Shown: positions 7,489 to 20,435 of the stretch, piece by piece
Layout of the letters: each line of letters begins with the position of its first letter
Numbering within the stretch: position 1 is the first letter of the stretch
NCBI RefSeq assembly: GCF_947495925.1
Contig: NZ_CANMAU010000001.1
Span: 663,523-727,522, forward strand
From: an uncultured Algibacter sp.
GTDB taxonomy: Bacteria; Bacteroidota; Bacteroidia; Flavobacteriales; Flavobacteriaceae
DNA length: 64,000 bases
Direction: 5' to 3'
Made by a program: the position numbers and the translations under genes
The notes under the pieces: model-generated
What the model was told of the DNA's origin: nothing
The model's database searches: none
Seen by the model: the letters and a program-made list of their open reading frames with translations, nothing else

Positions 7489-10400
7489 ATGCCAAAAGCA
7501 CAACCTTTTACCATATATAATGCCTCTGCAGGTAGCGGAAAGACTTATACTTTGGTAAAAGAATATTTAAAACATTTATTTCAATCTGATAACTTATTTC
7601 ACTTTAAACAAATTCTGGCTATAACCTTTACAAACAAGGCCGTTGCAGAAATGAAAGAGCGGATTATTGATGCGCTCGTAGTATTCTCAAAGCCTAATGT
7701 AATAAATGAAAAGGATAGCATGTTTGAATCCATTGCTGTTGAACTAGATATAGAACCTGAGAAACTTCAGAGAAAATCTAAATTATTACTAGACACTATT
7801 ATTCATAATTACGCAGCTTTTGATATCTCAACAATTGATGGTTTTACACATAGAATAATAAGAACTTTTGCTCACGACTTAAAACTACCTTTAAACTTTG
7901 AGGTTGAGCTTGACCAAAATACGTTGCTTAATGAAGCCGTAGACAGCCTAATTGCTAAAACAGGAACACATAAAGAACTCACTAAAGTCTTGGTTGACTT
8001 TGCAATTGAAAAAGCAGACGATGATAAAAGCTGGGACGTTTCTTATGATTTCAATAAAATAGCAAAACTACTGGTAAATGAAAATGATAAACCTTTTATT
8101 GACTCTTTAAAGGATAAAACTCTAGCCGATTTTGAAGCTCTAAAAAATCATCTGTACAAAGAAATTTCAAACTCAAAAAAACAAATCATAAATAACGCTC
8201 AAGACGTTTTAACTTTAATTGATAAAGCTGGTTTAGAGTATACTGATTTTACGCGAGGCACTTTACCTAACCATTTTAAGAAAATTAAGAAATTAGATTT
8301 AAATGGTCTTTACAACAACAAACTAGAGGAAAATATTTCTGAAAGAAAAGGTATCTACAATAAAACAATAAGTTCGAATTTAGCAGATACTATTGATGCT
8401 TTACTACCCGAAATTGAAGTGTTTTATAAAAACATTAAACGTGAAGTTTTTAATCTAAAATTTCTCAAAGTCTTTTATAAAAATGTCACGCCACTTTCAG
8501 TTTTAAATGCCATTAACAATGAACTTATACAGCTAAAAGAGGAGCAAAACAAGATGCTTATTTCCGAATTTAATGCTATTATTAGTAAGGAAATCTCCAC
8601 ACAACCAACTCCATTTATTTATGAACGCTTAGGTGAAAAATTCAAGCATTATTTCATTGATGAATTTCAAGACACCTCAGTTATCCAATGGAAAAACTTA
8701 GTCCCTTTATTGGCTAACGCACTAGCTTCTGAAGGAGGGAGCGTCATGCTTGTTGGAGATGCAAAACAAGCTATTTACCGCTGGCGTGGTGGTAAAGCAG
8801 AACAGTTTATAAGTTTATTTAATAAAACAAGTAAACCATTTCATGCTGAGCAAGACATCAGAGATCTTGAAGAAAACTATAGAAGTTTTAAAGAAATAGT
8901 AAATTTCAATAATGGGTTTTTCACGTTTTTGGCTAACCATGTTTTCAGTAATGCTGATTACCAAGATCTTTACCAAAATGGAAGTCAAAATATCATTAAG
9001 AAAAATGATGGATATGTGGAGTTATCATTTTTAGAAATAGACAAAGATGATGATCGAAACTCTATTTTCCCTGAAATCGTCTTAAATAAAATTAAAGAGT
9101 GTTTAGAAAACGGATTTAGACTAGATAATATTTGTGTACTTATTAGAAAGAAAAAAGAAGGTGTTGCTATAGCCAACTACTTAAGCCTTCAGGGTATTCC
9201 AATAATATCCTCTGAAACGCTATTACTAGAAAATTCTCTCGAAGTTAAATTTATAAATGATCTATTAGCATTTTTAATACAGCCAAAAAACAATGAAATA
9301 AAGATTAAGGTTCTCAATTATCTTACAAATCTTTTTAATATCACAGATAAACATGATTTTTTTACAAATCATATAAACCTAGATACGTCGTCCTTATTTA
9401 AAAGTTTCGCAAAATACAATGTTCACATTTCAACTGAAAGATTAACTCAACTGCCGCTATATGATTTAGTTGAAACCATGGTTAGAAGCTTCAATCTAGT
9501 TTCCCAATCTAATGCCTACATTCAATTTTATTTAGACGTGGTTCTAGATTTTTCAGAAAATAAAGGCTCAGACATTCAAGGTTTTCTAAATCATTTCGAA
9601 AAGAAAAAAGAAAACTTAAGTATTATCTCTCCGGTAGGGCAAAATGCGGTTCAAATTATGACTATTCATAAATCGAAAGGCTTAGAATTTCCCGCAGTTA
9701 TTTTCCCCTATGCTGATATCAATATATATGAGGATATTGATCCTAAAGAATGGTACGCTCTAGATAATAAACTATATAATGGTTTTACTCAAACCTTATT
9801 AAATTATAATAAGGATTTTGAGTTTTATGGAGAGCAAGGGAAAGCGATATATAATAAACATCAATCTGAGCTTGAATTAGACAGTATTAATTTACTATAT
9901 GTTGTGTTAACACGGGCTGTAGAACAACTCTATGTTATTTCAGTTAAAGATATAACTTCTAAAGGTGTTGTTAATAATAAAAAATATTCTGGCCTATTTA
10001 TTAGTTACCTGCAACATTTAGGAATTTGGAATGACTCCCAGTTAGTTTTCTCCTTTGGTAATTCAAAAAAATATTTCGATAGATCTGATTCTGAAAACAA
10101 TACTATTTTAATGACTGAATTTATTTCTACAGCCAAGGAAGATCACAATATCAAAGTCATCGCAAAATCAGGCTATTTATGGGATACTAATCAGCAAGAG
10201 GCCATTGAAAGAGGTAATTTAATTCATAATATAATGTCTCAAATAATCACTTTTGATGATGTAAATGGGATAATCAATAACTTTATTAACACGGGCTTAA
10301 TTAGTCAACAACAATCCATTTTCTTAAAACAGACTATCCTTCAAATAGTTACTCATAAAGAGCTTAAAAACTATTTTATTTCGAAAAATAAGGTATATAA

Positions 10401-10626
10401 TGAACGTGATATTATTTCAAAAGAAGGTATCATTTTAAGGCCAGATAGAATTGTCTTAAATTCTGAAAACGAAGCTGTCATTTTGGATTATAAAACAGGC
10501 CTGCCTGATAAAATGCATCAACAGCAACTACAATCTTATCAAGATGTTTTAGAGGACATGAATATTAGTGTTAAAAGGAAGATTCTTATTTATATTAATG
10601 ATGCTATTGATGTTAAAATATTTTAG
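7489..10626 (+). CDS. AddA-like UvrD/RecB helicase-nuclease
   Basis: Superfamily 1A DNA helicase fused to a RecB-type nuclease, 1045 residues, probably the motor of an AddAB complex that resects double-strand breaks. Motifs seen: Walker A ASAGSGKT (12-19), DEFQDT (391-396), GDAKQAIYRWRGG (near 423), TIHKSKGLEFP (near 725) and LTRA (near 806). The C-terminal PD-(D/E)XK nuclease has Asp986, Asp1000 and Lys1002 (LDYKTG). The probable partner AddB lies at 12334 with ompA between them. The gene starts at ATG 7489, divergent from sod. Confidence 0.9.
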   Translation: MPKAQPFTIYNASAGSGKTYTLVKEYLKHLFQSDNLFHFKQILAITFTNKAVAEMKERIIDALVVFSKPNVINEKDSMFESIAVELDIEPEKLQRKSKLLLDTIIHNYAAFDISTIDGFTHRIIRTFAHDLKLPLNFEVELDQNTLLNEAVDSLIAKTGTHKELTKVLVDFAIEKADDDKSWDVSYDFNKIAKLLVNENDKPFIDSLKDKTLADFEALKNHLYKEISNSKKQIINNAQDVLTLIDKAGLEYTDFTRGTLPNHFKKIKKLDLNGLYNNKLEENISERKGIYNKTISSNLADTIDALLPEIEVFYKNIKREVFNLKFLKVFYKNVTPLSVLNAINNELIQLKEEQNKMLISEFNAIISKEISTQPTPFIYERLGEKFKHYFIDEFQDTSVIQWKNLVPLLANALASEGGSVMLVGDAKQAIYRWRGGKAEQFISLFNKTSKPFHAEQDIRDLEENYRSFKEIVNFNNGFFTFLANHVFSNADYQDLYQNGSQNIIKKNDGYVELSFLEIDKDDDRNSIFPEIVLNKIKECLENGFRLDNICVLIRKKKEGVAIANYLSLQGIPIISSETLLLENSLEVKFINDLLAFLIQPKNNEIKIKVLNYLTNLFNITDKHDFFTNHINLDTSSLFKSFAKYNVHISTERLTQLPLYDLVETMVRSFNLVSQSNAYIQFYLDVVLDFSENKGSDIQGFLNHFEKKKENLSIISPVGQNAVQIMTIHKSKGLEFPAVIFPYADINIYEDIDPKEWYALDNKLYNGFTQTLLNYNKDFEFYGEQGKAIYNKHQSELELDSINLLYVVLTRAVEQLYVISVKDITSKGVVNNKKYSGLFISYLQHLGIWNDSQLVFSFGNSKKYFDRSDSENNTILMTEFISTAKEDHNIKVIAKSGYLWDTNQQEAIERGNLIHNIMSQIITFDDVNGIINNFINTGLISQQQSIFLKQTILQIVTHKELKNYFISKNKVYNERDIISKEGIILRPDRIVLNSENEAVILDYKTGLPDKMHQQQLQSYQDVLEDMNISVKRKILIYINDAIDVKIF

Positions 10627-10827
10627 ATCCCTTTTAATGATAGAATTGAGTTTCTTTAACCTCAAAGAATCTCAAAATAATGCAAGAATTAAAGTACAAA
10701 CATAGGTAAAATAAGAAACCCCCATTAAGCAAAGCTTCAGAGGCTTTTTCAGAGCTTAGAAGCACTTAAATTTTATCTAAAATCATTCTGAACTACCTAT
10801 AGACAAAGAGAATCTTCAATATTTTTA

Positions 10828-10835
10828 TATATTTG
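10828..10835 (+). promoter_or_regulatory. Putative -7 box of the ompA promoter
   Basis: TATATTTG lies 68 nt before the preferred ompA ATG, giving a long AT-rich leader, common for highly expressed flavobacterial porin genes. The rest of the 10627-10903 gap shows no gene. Confidence 0.45.
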
Positions 10836-10903
10836 TCTTTGTTAATAAAATTTAACAACTTACTTTTGTTTACAATTAACACTTAAAAATTAAACTTTTG
10901 AAT

Positions 10904-12256
10904 ATGAAAAATCTTAGCAGATTATTAGCCGCTATGTTGCTCGTACTTGTTTGCAGTAACGTTAACGCACAAGACAAAAACAATCCATGGCAGATTTCCA
11001 TTGGTGTAAACGCAGTTGATTTTTATCCTGTTGGAGAAGATTTTCCACAAGGAGATTATTTTGACGAATTTTTCAATGCTACAGATCACTGGAACATTTT
11101 ACCTTCTTTATCCGTACTTTCTGTTTCTAAACACATTAATAACGGGTTTTCTTTTGGAATTTCGGGATCATTAAACAAAATCGACAAATTTGGTGAAGCT
11201 GATGCTGCCGATTTATCTTATTATGGTTTAGATGGTACTATTAAGTACGCCTTTACTGAAGGAACAACTATAACACCTTTCGTTGGTGTTGGTGGTGGTT
11301 ACACTTGGGTTGATGAAGTTGGTGCTGGTACTTTAAACGGAACAGTTGGTTTAGACATATGGCTTAGCGAAAATGTTGGTTTAACTTATCAAGCCACTTA
11401 TAAACATGCTTTTGAAGATTACTTATCTAAACATTTCCAACACAGTTTAGGTCTTTCTATTAAATTTGGTGGAACTGATACTGATGGAGATGGTATATAC
11501 GACAAAGATGATGCTTGTCCAGAAGTTGCTGGTTTAGAAGCATTCAACGGATGTCCTGATACTGACGGTGATGGTATAGAAGACAGCAAAGATGATTGCC
11601 CTAACGAAGCTGGTATTGCAGAGTTAAATGGTTGTCCTGATACTGACGGTGATGGTATTGCTGACAAAGATGATAAATGTCCTACTGTTGCTGGTTTAGC
11701 TTCATTAAACGGATGTCCAGATGCTGATGGTGATGGTGTTGCTGACGGAGATGATAAATGTCCAGATGTTGCTGGTCCTGCTGCAAATAACGGTTGCCCT
11801 TGGCCTGATACTGACGGCGATGGTGTTATTGATAAAGATGATCAATGTCCAGATGTAAAAGGTACTGTTGCAAATAACGGTTGTCCTGAAGTTACTGAGG
11901 CTGTTAGAAAAGCATTAAATGCTTACGCTAAAACCATCTTATTCGATACTGGTAAAGCATCTATTAAAAATCAGTCAGCTGAAGTTTTACAAAACATTAT
12001 TGATATCTTAAAAGAATATCCTAATGCTAAATTTAACATTGAAGGTCATACTGATAGTGTTGGTAGCGAAACTTTAAACCAAAAATTATCTGACTCTAGA
12101 GCTAACTCTGTTAAAGATTACTTAGTTAAAGGTGGTATTGACGGTGGTAGACTTTCTGCTGCAGGTTATGGAGAGTCTAAACCTCTTGATACTAACAAAA
12201 CAAGAGCTGGAAGAAGAAATAACAGACGTGTTGAAATTAACTTAAACAAAGACTAA
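10904..12256 (+). CDS. OmpA-family outer membrane protein with TSP3 repeats
   Basis: Outer membrane protein expected to tether the outer membrane to peptidoglycan. Residues 1-23 are a signal peptide ending NVNAQ. Residues 24-190 look like an eight-stranded beta-barrel ending KFGGTD. Five 27-residue calcium-binding thrombospondin type-3 repeats of the form DTDGDGxxDxxDxCP follow from residue 192 to 328. The rest is an OmpA C-terminal domain with the peptidoglycan motif [10 protein letters not shown], then LSDSRANSV and [16 protein letters not shown] at 10898 is in frame, but the ATG at 10904 starts the signal peptide properly. It is likely a single-gene unit. Confidence 0.93.
   Translation: MKNLSRLLAAMLLVLVCSNVNAQDKNNPWQISIGVNAVDFYPVGEDFPQGDYFDEFFNATDHWNILPSLSVLSVSKHINNGFSFGISGSLNKIDKFGEADAADLSYYGLDGTIKYAFTEGTTITPFVGVGGGYTWVDEVGAGTLNGTVGLDIWLSENVGLTYQATYKHAFEDYLSKHFQHSLGLSIKFGGTDTDGDGIYDKDDACPEVAGLEAFNGCPDTDGDGIEDSKDDCPNEAGIAELNGCPDTDGDGIADKDDKCPTVAGLASLNGCPDADGDGVADGDDKCPDVAGPAANNGCPWPDTDGDGVIDKDDQCPDVKGTVANNGCPEVTEAVRKALNAYAKTILFDTGKASIKNQSAEVLQNIIDILKEYPNAKFNIEGHTDSVGSETLNQKLSDSRANSVKDYLVKGGIDGGRLSAAGYGESKPLDTNKTRAGRRNNRRVEINLNKD
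11477..11887 (+). repeat. Five tandem 81-nt coding repeats (TSP3)
   Basis: Each unit encodes 27 residues beginning D-T/A-D-G-D-G, with a two-residue WP insert before the last. The nucleotide copies are similar enough to allow slippage or unequal crossing-over in repeat number. Confidence 0.8.
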
Positions 12257-12291
12257 TTACGAGTTAGTTTAAGTTTAAAATAAATATATTT

Positions 12292-12321
12292 AAAAACGCT
12301 TCGGATATCCGAAGCGTTTTT
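12292..12321 (+). terminator. Terminator after ompA (30-nt perfect palindrome)
   Basis: AAAAACGCTTCGGAT is followed directly by its reverse complement, ending in a T run. It would fold as a GC-centred stem with a very tight loop and lies 12 nt before the next ATG, so it separates ompA from the addB-like gene. Confidence 0.85.
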
Positions 12322-12333
12322 TATTTTTATAAC

Positions 12334-15087
12334 ATGACGACTTTCATTCTTGATGTATTAAACGATTTAAAAAAACAAAATACCGATTTCTCCAAATTAA
12401 CCTTTATACTACCAAGCAAACGTGCTGGTGTCTTCTTAAAACATCAACTTCCTAAAGTAATAAAACAAACGATCTTCTCTCCCAATATAATTAGTATTGA
12501 AGAGTTTGTAGAGGACCTATCCCAACTAAAAAACATCTCGAATACAGAGCTTCTTTTTGAGTTTTACTCCTCTTACTGCACTGTAACAAACCAGTCCGAG
12601 CATGATTCATTTGAATTATTTTCAAAATGGGCGCAAATTTTACTTCAGGACTTTAACGAAATAGATCGCTACCTCATTCCTCAAGAGCAGATCTTCGATT
12701 ATCTAAGTGCTATTGAAGATCTAAAACATTGGTCTTTAGAAGAACCAAAAACAGATTTTGTTAAAAACTACCTTGCTTTTTGGAATAAACTCTACTTGTA
12801 TTATGATCATTTTACAAAACATTTAAAAAACAAACAAATAGGATACCAAGGATTGATTTATAGAGAAGCTGTAAATCAAATAAATTCTTATATCAAAAAT
12901 TCAAACAAACAACATGTATTCTTAGGTTTTAATGCATTAAACAACGCCGAAGAAACCATAATTCAAAAACTTCTTGAAACCAACTTAGCTAACATTTATT
13001 GGGACACTGACACTGTTTTTATCGAAAATGAAAAGCATGATGCTGGCTTATTTTTAAGACACCATAAAAAGAACTGGAACTACTTTGAAAAAAACTCATT
13101 CAACTGGATCTCACAAAACTATTCAAAACCAAAACACATTTCGGCATTTGGGATTCCTAAAAATATTGGGCAAGCCAAATATATTGGTTCTTTATTAAAA
13201 AAGTTACAAGAAAATAATACTACACTGCAAAACACTGCTGTTATTTTAGGTGATGAAAGTCTATTAATACCTGTACTAAATTCAATTCCCAATACTATTA
13301 ACTCCCTGAATATAACCATGGGGTTTCCTCTAAAATCTATTCCATTAGCGTCCCTATTTGATGCCTTACTTAACTTGCATAAGCAACCTTCAAACACATT
13401 TTATTTTAAAGAAGTTATATCCATAATATCACATCAATATATTCGCCCTTTATTTCTTAATAAAAATATAGACTGGGCAACTAAACTTATCGAATCTATT
13501 GAAAACAACAACCTTATTTATATTAGCTTATCCCGTTTAAAAGAGATAGCCAACGAATCAAATCATATCATTGACTTACTTTTTTCAAACTGGAATGTTT
13601 CCATCGATAAAACTTTAGAAACTTGTTCCAAATTAATCCTAGAAATAAAAACATATTTAGATCAGGATAAAAATTCAAACTTACTTTCCTTAGAATATCT
13701 TTTCAGATTCAATGAGTTATTTAACCAAATCCATAGGTTAAATTCAGAACATCAACATTTAAAAGACATCAAAGGACTATATAGTATTTATAAAGAACTC
13801 TTAAGCTCGGAATCTTTAGATTTTCAGGGAGAACCATTACAAGGTCTTCAAATCATGGGTATGCTTGAATCTCGTGTACTAGATTTTGAAACTGTTATTA
13901 TTTCATCAGTCAACGAAGGTATTTTGCCATCTGGAAAAAGTAATAATTCTTTCATCCCATTTGATGTAAAATTAGAAAATAACTTACCCACATATAAGGA
14001 AAAAGATGCTGTTTACACCTACCATTTTTATCGACTTCTACAACGTGCTAAAAAAGTATTTATTCTATATAATACTGAAGCCGATGTATTAACAGGTGGA
14101 GAAAAAAGTAGATTTATTACACAACTTGAATTGGAAGACATACACCAAATTAAACATCAAATTGTTACTCCTCAGGTTCCAATTATTGAGACAAAGCTAA
14201 ATAGTATTCACAAAACTCCAGAATTACAGAAAGCATTAGTTAATTTAGCTAATGAAGGATTTTCACCATCCTCCCTAACCAATTATATAAGAAACCCCAT
14301 TGACTTTTATTATCAAAAAATATTAAAAATTAAAGATCATAATGAAGTAGAAGAAACCGTTGCAGCGAACACCTTAGGAACCGTTGTACATAACACTTTA
14401 GAAGATTTCTATAAACCTTTGACAGGAAAAACTCTAACCATTGAGATCATTAAACAATTGAGGTTAAATATTGATGAACGAGTTAGCTATCACTTTCAAA
14501 ATGAATATAAAGAAGGGGATATTAACAAGGGAAAGAACCTAATCATTTATGAAATAGCTAAGCGCTATGTTTCTAATTTCTTAGATTATGAAGTTAAAGC
14601 AATAAGTTCAGGAAATACAATAAAAATCATGGCCATAGAAGCTGATAATCAAGTTTCGATTAGTATTCCAGAATTAAATTTCCCAATTGTTTTAAAAGGA
14701 AAAGTAGATAGAGTTGATGAATATAATGGTATCACAAGAATTATAGACTACAAAACAGGAAGTGTACTACCCAATCAGGTAGAAATTGTTAATTGGGAAG
14801 ATATAACAACCGATTACAAAAAGTATAGTAAAAGTTTTCAAGTGTTATCTTATGCATATATGATGCAACAATCAAAAATATTAAACTCACCATTTGAAGC
14901 AGGAATCATCTCCTTTAAAAATTTAAGTTCAGGGTTTATGAAGTTTTCTAAAAAAGAAAGTACTTATTCTAGATCCAAAGACTCATTAATTACAGAAGAG
15001 ACTTTAAATGCCTTTAAAATTGAACTAACAAAGCTTATTCGCGATATTTGTGATCCAAAAATTGACTTTATAGAAAAAGACGTTTAA
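12334..15087 (+). CDS. AddB-like PD-(D/E)XK nuclease
   Basis: Large 917-residue protein of the RexB/AddB type, the likely partner of the helicase at 7489. The N-terminal half has an inactivated helicase look (FILPSKRAGVF where Walker A would be, and LQIMGMLESRVLDF later). The C-terminal RecB-family nuclease has Asp792 (GKVDRVDE), Asp805 and Lys807 (IIDYKTGS), then KSFQVLSYAYMM. The four-cysteine iron-sulfur staple of classical AddB is not apparent; only one cysteine, in IRDICDPK, lies near the C-terminus. The next gene begins one base after its stop codon. Confidence 0.82.
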   Translation: MTTFILDVLNDLKKQNTDFSKLTFILPSKRAGVFLKHQLPKVIKQTIFSPNIISIEEFVEDLSQLKNISNTELLFEFYSSYCTVTNQSEHDSFELFSKWAQILLQDFNEIDRYLIPQEQIFDYLSAIEDLKHWSLEEPKTDFVKNYLAFWNKLYLYYDHFTKHLKNKQIGYQGLIYREAVNQINSYIKNSNKQHVFLGFNALNNAEETIIQKLLETNLANIYWDTDTVFIENEKHDAGLFLRHHKKNWNYFEKNSFNWISQNYSKPKHISAFGIPKNIGQAKYIGSLLKKLQENNTTLQNTAVILGDESLLIPVLNSIPNTINSLNITMGFPLKSIPLASLFDALLNLHKQPSNTFYFKEVISIISHQYIRPLFLNKNIDWATKLIESIENNNLIYISLSRLKEIANESNHIIDLLFSNWNVSIDKTLETCSKLILEIKTYLDQDKNSNLLSLEYLFRFNELFNQIHRLNSEHQHLKDIKGLYSIYKELLSSESLDFQGEPLQGLQIMGMLESRVLDFETVIISSVNEGILPSGKSNNSFIPFDVKLENNLPTYKEKDAVYTYHFYRLLQRAKKVFILYNTEADVLTGGEKSRFITQLELEDIHQIKHQIVTPQVPIIETKLNSIHKTPELQKALVNLANEGFSPSSLTNYIRNPIDFYYQKILKIKDHNEVEETVAANTLGTVVHNTLEDFYKPLTGKTLTIEIIKQLRLNIDERVSYHFQNEYKEGDINKGKNLIIYEIAKRYVSNFLDYEVKAISSGNTIKIMAIEADNQVSISIPELNFPIVLKGKVDRVDEYNGITRIIDYKTGSVLPNQVEIVNWEDITTDYKKYSKSFQVLSYAYMMQQSKILNSPFEAGIISFKNLSSGFMKFSKKESTYSRSKDSLITEETLNAFKIELTKLIRDICDPKIDFIEKDV

Positions 15088-15088
15088 A

Positions 15089-15931
15089 ATGACGATAACC
15101 AAAAATATAATTGTTCCAGGAAAGCACGAAAAATCAATACTTGCTGATGTTTTTTATAATGATAAGGAACATGAAAAACCAGTAATCATATTTTGCCATG
15201 GTTATAAAGGTTTTAAAGATTGGGGAGCCTGGGATTTGATGGCTAAAACATTTGCCGAATCGGGGTTCTTTTTTATAAAATTCAATTTTTCGCATAACGG
15301 TGGGACCATAGAACATCCTATTGATTTCCCCGATTTAGAAGCTTTTGGGAACAACAACTACTCTATAGAATTAGATGATTTAAAAGCAGTTATTGATTGG
15401 GTTTCCTCCAATTCTGATCTAAAAAAAGATGTAGATTTAAACAACATTATCCTAATAGGCCATAGTAGGGCCGGTGGTATTGTAACCATTATAGCCGAAG
15501 AAGATAACAGAATTAAAAAAGTAATTAGTCTTGCTGGCGTATGCGATTATGGCAAACGCACCGCAACAACAGGAGAATTAGAATCATGGAAAAAAGATGG
15601 AGTAAAATATGTTTTAAACGAGAGAACAAAGCAGCAGATGCCTCATTACTATCAGTTTTATGAAGACTTTATAAAAAATGAAGAACGACTCACCATCAAA
15701 CGAGCCGTATGTAACCTACACATTCCATACTTAATTATTCATGGTGATGATGACTCGAGTGTTTTAGTTGATGAAGCTAAACAACTCCATCAATGGAATC
15801 CTGAAAGCCATTTAAAAATAATTTGTGGAGCAAACCATGTTTTTGGGGCAAAACATCCCTACACGAAACAAAAACTACCCAAGCATTTAAATGAAGCTAT
15901 AAATGAAATGATTCACTTTATTAACGCATAA
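15089..15931 (+). CDS. Alpha/beta hydrolase
   Basis: Cytoplasmic serine hydrolase of 280 residues without a signal peptide. Seen: oxyanion strand IIFCHGYKGFKDW near residues 31-43, nucleophile elbow GHSRAGG with Ser126, an acid in IIHGDDDSSV and catalytic His250 in GANHVFG. It is closest by eye to dienelactone-hydrolase or prolyl-oligopeptidase-like esterases; the substrate is unknown. It directly follows the addB-like gene (one-base gap), so it is probably co-transcribed, without a clear functional tie. Confidence 0.8.
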   Translation: MTITKNIIVPGKHEKSILADVFYNDKEHEKPVIIFCHGYKGFKDWGAWDLMAKTFAESGFFFIKFNFSHNGGTIEHPIDFPDLEAFGNNNYSIELDDLKAVIDWVSSNSDLKKDVDLNNIILIGHSRAGGIVTIIAEEDNRIKKVISLAGVCDYGKRTATTGELESWKKDGVKYVLNERTKQQMPHYYQFYEDFIKNEERLTIKRAVCNLHIPYLIIHGDDDSSVLVDEAKQLHQWNPESHLKIICGANHVFGAKHPYTKQKLPKHLNEAINEMIHFINA

Positions 15932-15932
15932 G

Positions 15933-19037
<3,105 letters not shown>

Positions 19038-19082
19038 TTAGTTCAGCCATTCAAAACAATTATGCTTTAACCGTAGCCTGCT

Positions 19083-19090
19083 CAAATATA
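19083..19090 (-). promoter_or_regulatory. Putative -7 box of the beta-galactosidase promoter
   Basis: The minus strand reads TATATTTG 58 nt before the gene's ATG, in the 218-nt divergent gap shared with the GntR regulator gene. No copy of the TAGCATA operator seen before susC was found here. Confidence 0.4.
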
Positions 19091-19243
19091 AGTTTTCTTG
19101 CTAAAATTTGTAGTAGTTTATTTTATTCTTAACGATCTTAAAAAAGATTCTAAATATATTTTAGCCTCTTTTTTATTTTTAATACTTTACAAAGAAATTT
19201 CAGTTATAAACTATTATAAACAAGGTTTAGATAGCCTATATAT

Positions 19244-20260
19244 ATGAGCGTACTATTCGAAAACATTGAAAAACTAAAAGAAGTTGTAACATTAACCAAG
19301 CATGAAAAACTTATTAATGCTATTATTGCTGCCATAGAATCTAAAGATTTAGTAAAAGGAGACCGCTTGCCCTCAATAAATAAAATGGTAGCCGAAGTGG
19401 GTTATGCACGAAAAACAATAGTGAAAGCTTATGAAGATTTAAAAGGTCGGGGCATTGTAGAGTCTAAAAATTTCAAAGGGTATTATATTGCCGATGAAAA
19501 TACCAAAACAAAACTTCGTGTTGCCTTAGTTCTCTTTGCTTTCCATGCTTTCCAGGAAGATTTTTATAATAAATTCAGAGAAGAATTGGGTGGGAAATAC
19601 ATTATTAATGTATTCTTCCATCATAATAACCTCGATGTTTTTAAAGATATTTTTGCACGTATTTCGGGGAGATATGGCATGTATGTGGTTGCCCCTATTC
19701 AACACCCTGACATCAAGACTTTATTGACTAAATTCCCTTTTGATAAGCTATTAATTGTTGATAGGCAACTTGCAATGCCTCAAGATTATTCTTATATCAC
19801 GCAAGAGTTTGAAAATTCAACTTATAACCAATTGCAAAAACTAATTTTTGAAATAAAAAAATACAATAAATTCATCCTATTTTTTAAGGAAGATTCAGAC
19901 TATCCTATAGGCATTCTAAATGCTTTTAATGAGTTTGTTAAAGAAAATAAGATTAGTGCAAAAGTTGAGAAACAATACAAAAAAAACAGTATTGTAAAAA
20001 ATACATTATACTTCTTTATTGATGACACAAATTTGTGGGAAATTCTAAGAGACGGTAAAACCAAAAACTATACAATAGGAAAGGATATTGGTGTTCTTGC
20101 ACATAATGACAATGCCATAAAGGAAATTATATTTGGTGGAATAACAACTATTTCGACAGATTTTAAAAAAATGGCAATAGAATCGGCAAATTTTGTAAAA
20201 ACCAGAGAACATACTAGAAAAATAATACCCTCAGAGCTTATCCATAGAAGTTCATTATAG
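19244..20260 (+). CDS. GntR-family regulator with sugar-binding-like domain
   Basis: 338 residues. Positions 15-85 form a GntR winged helix-turn-helix (KGDRLPSINKMVAEVG, then ARKTIVKAYEDLKGRG). The remainder resembles a LacI-type periplasmic-binding fold, as in AraR-like regulators that sense free sugars. It sits between the divergent beta-galactosidase gene and susC, so it is the obvious local regulator, probably a repressor acting at the TAGCAYA array before susC. The effector is inferred to be galactose or a galactoside, not shown by sequence. Cytoplasmic. Confidence 0.85.
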   Translation: MSVLFENIEKLKEVVTLTKHEKLINAIIAAIESKDLVKGDRLPSINKMVAEVGYARKTIVKAYEDLKGRGIVESKNFKGYYIADENTKTKLRVALVLFAFHAFQEDFYNKFREELGGKYIINVFFHHNNLDVFKDIFARISGRYGMYVVAPIQHPDIKTLLTKFPFDKLLIVDRQLAMPQDYSYITQEFENSTYNQLQKLIFEIKKYNKFILFFKEDSDYPIGILNAFNEFVKENKISAKVEKQYKKNSIVKNTLYFFIDDTNLWEILRDGKTKNYTIGKDIGVLAHNDNAIKEIIFGGITTISTDFKKMAIESANFVKTREHTRKIIPSELIHRSSL

Positions 20261-20343
20261 CAATAAATCACGTCATTTTATTCATATATGTTAATATTTT
20301 GAGTGATTTTTTTGCAAATTATTAGTTTTTTGAAATATTTTTA

Positions 20344-20351
20344 TATATTTG
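20344..20351 (+). promoter_or_regulatory. Putative -7 box of the susC promoter
   Basis: TATATTTG, a consensus match. Transcription would start near 20357, exactly where the operator-like repeats begin, leaving a leader of about 80 nt. Confidence 0.5.
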
Positions 20352-20356
20352 CACTG

Positions 20357-20413
20357 TAGCATAGTGTAGCACACTTGTATATTTTTTACAAAGTAGCATA
20401 CTATAGCATACTT
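20357..20413 (+). promoter_or_regulatory. Operator-like array of four TAGCAYA repeats
   Basis: TAGCATA at 20357, TAGCACA at 20367, TAGCATA at 20394 and TAGCATA at 20404. Within each pair the sites are 10 bp apart, one helical turn, and the pairs start 37 bp apart. The two 20-nt pairs (20357-20376 and 20394-20413) share 17 bases. They overlap the predicted start of the susC transcript, fitting repression by the adjacent GntR protein. Confidence 0.55.
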
Positions 20414-20435
20414 AAACTAACTTAAATACAGACTT

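Noticed and set aside
11477-11887. Regularly spaced repeats as a possible CRISPR array
   Set aside because: They are 81-nt in-frame coding repeats for calcium-binding TSP3 units in OmpA, without unique spacers or cas genes.
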